From Metalysinibacillus jejuensis (GTDB lineage Bacteria > Bacillota > Bacilli > Bacillales_A > Planococcaceae): a stretch of DNA of 64,000 nt. This document shows positions 63,842-64,000 of this stretch, piece by piece (within the stretch, counting starts at the first letter, position 1; every line of letters starts with the position of its first letter). Under the pieces are notes generated by a model, which had not been told where the DNA came from, did no database searches, and saw nothing but the letters and a program-made list of their open reading frames with translations. The stretch lies in contig NZ_QAFW01000004.1 in assembly GCF_003057615.1 (NCBI RefSeq), positions 36,642-100,641 of the forward strand, read 5' to 3'. The position numbers and the translations under genes are program-made.

Positions 63842-64000
63842 GTGAACTACCCACCACTTATTGACCTTGCGGTCTAATTGAAGTGGGGGCTTCTCGACTT
63901 ATCGTTGCTTTTACTAGCCAACGAAAACTGACCGAGCTAACCCTCTTGTTCCAAGAGTTTTTGTTTCTATGCTAATGCCAATAGGCGAATGCCTTCATTT
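63842..64000 (-). mobile_element. Right end of a TnpB-type IS200/IS605-family element with its omega-RNA region
   Basis: Read on the minus strand, 64000-63967 encodes NEGIRLLALA then TAG, the usual C-terminal end of TnpB proteins. After the stop come about 125 bases including GAAGCCCCCACTTCAATTAG, a second hairpin ACCGCAAGGT, and TGGTGGGTAGTTCAC, the usual right-end/omega-RNA layout. The element ends at 63842, directly against the broken metallopeptidase frame. The rest of TnpB, and any TnpA, lies outside the window. Confidence 0.75.

Noticed and set aside
1..64000. CRISPR arrays, prophage, rRNA or tRNA genes
   Set aside because: No regularly spaced repeats, phage structural genes, rRNA segments or tRNA cloverleaf sequences were seen on either strand.

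Overview
The window reads as chromosome of a low-GC Gram-positive bacterium of the order Bacillales, most likely Planococcaceae (Kurthia/Lysinibacillus-like; the genus is my guess from overall gene content). Reasons: strong GGAGG-type ribosome binding sites, SigA-type promoters, a T-box leader, a TRAP-binding leader, and long runs of gene neighbourhoods known from Bacillus subtilis (lplJ/yhfH/lcfB; hemEHY-hmoB; ecsBA/hit/trpP/yhaH/hpr/prsA; yhaM-yhaN-yhaO-yhaP-yhaQ-yhaR). No rRNA, tRNA, CRISPR array or prophage is visible. Most of the window is ordinary core genome.

Layout. 0-8 kb: acyl-CoA synthetase, a Bce-like two-component/ABC locus with an extra Cys-rich protein, lipoate ligase and the tiny YhfH. 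8-11.7 kb: operon of two lipoproteins flanking an OmpR/BaeS-type two-component system. 11.7-16 kb: late haem synthesis (hemE-hemH-hemY) divergent from the haem monooxygenase hmoB. 16-22.3 kb: ecsBA, hit, a TRAP-controlled trpP, yhaH, hpr/scoC, two small membrane proteins and the foldase prsA. 22.3-34 kb: yhaM/yhaN/yhaO nuclease cluster, yhaQP ABC exporter, a cassette of three small membrane proteins with an Xre repressor and tandem operators, a stand-alone Fe-S PD-(D/E)XK nuclease, and yhaR. 34-43 kb: serine T-box and serA, azoreductase, FrnE-like DsbA, ppaC, a lone RpiR N-terminal domain, an MFS transporter, thrC-thrB and a PAP2 phosphatase.

43-57 kb: Fur-controlled siderophore ABC uptake operon (yclNOPQ-like); a solitary structured element of about 170 bp resembling an IS200/IS605-type (OMEGA) end RNA; an operon that looks like the N-succinyl-amino-acid racemase pathway (desuccinylase, GNAT succinyltransferase, NSAR/OSBS-family racemase); a POT peptide transporter; hflX; a methyltransferase; a MacB/FtsX-type ABC exporter. 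57-64 kb: small hypothetical proteins, an AI-2E-family permease, oligoendopeptidase F, a chemotaxis receptor, a YebC-family regulator, and a neutral zinc metallopeptidase gene whose 5' part is cut off by the right end of a TnpB-type insertion sequence that runs off the window.

The least ordinary items are the solitary omega-RNA-like element at 47.1-47.3 kb, the TnpB right end interrupting the metallopeptidase at 63.84 kb, the TRAP site overlapping the trpP ribosome binding site, and the Xre cassette with two abutting 16-bp operators. All were read by eye; no homology search or folding program was run.
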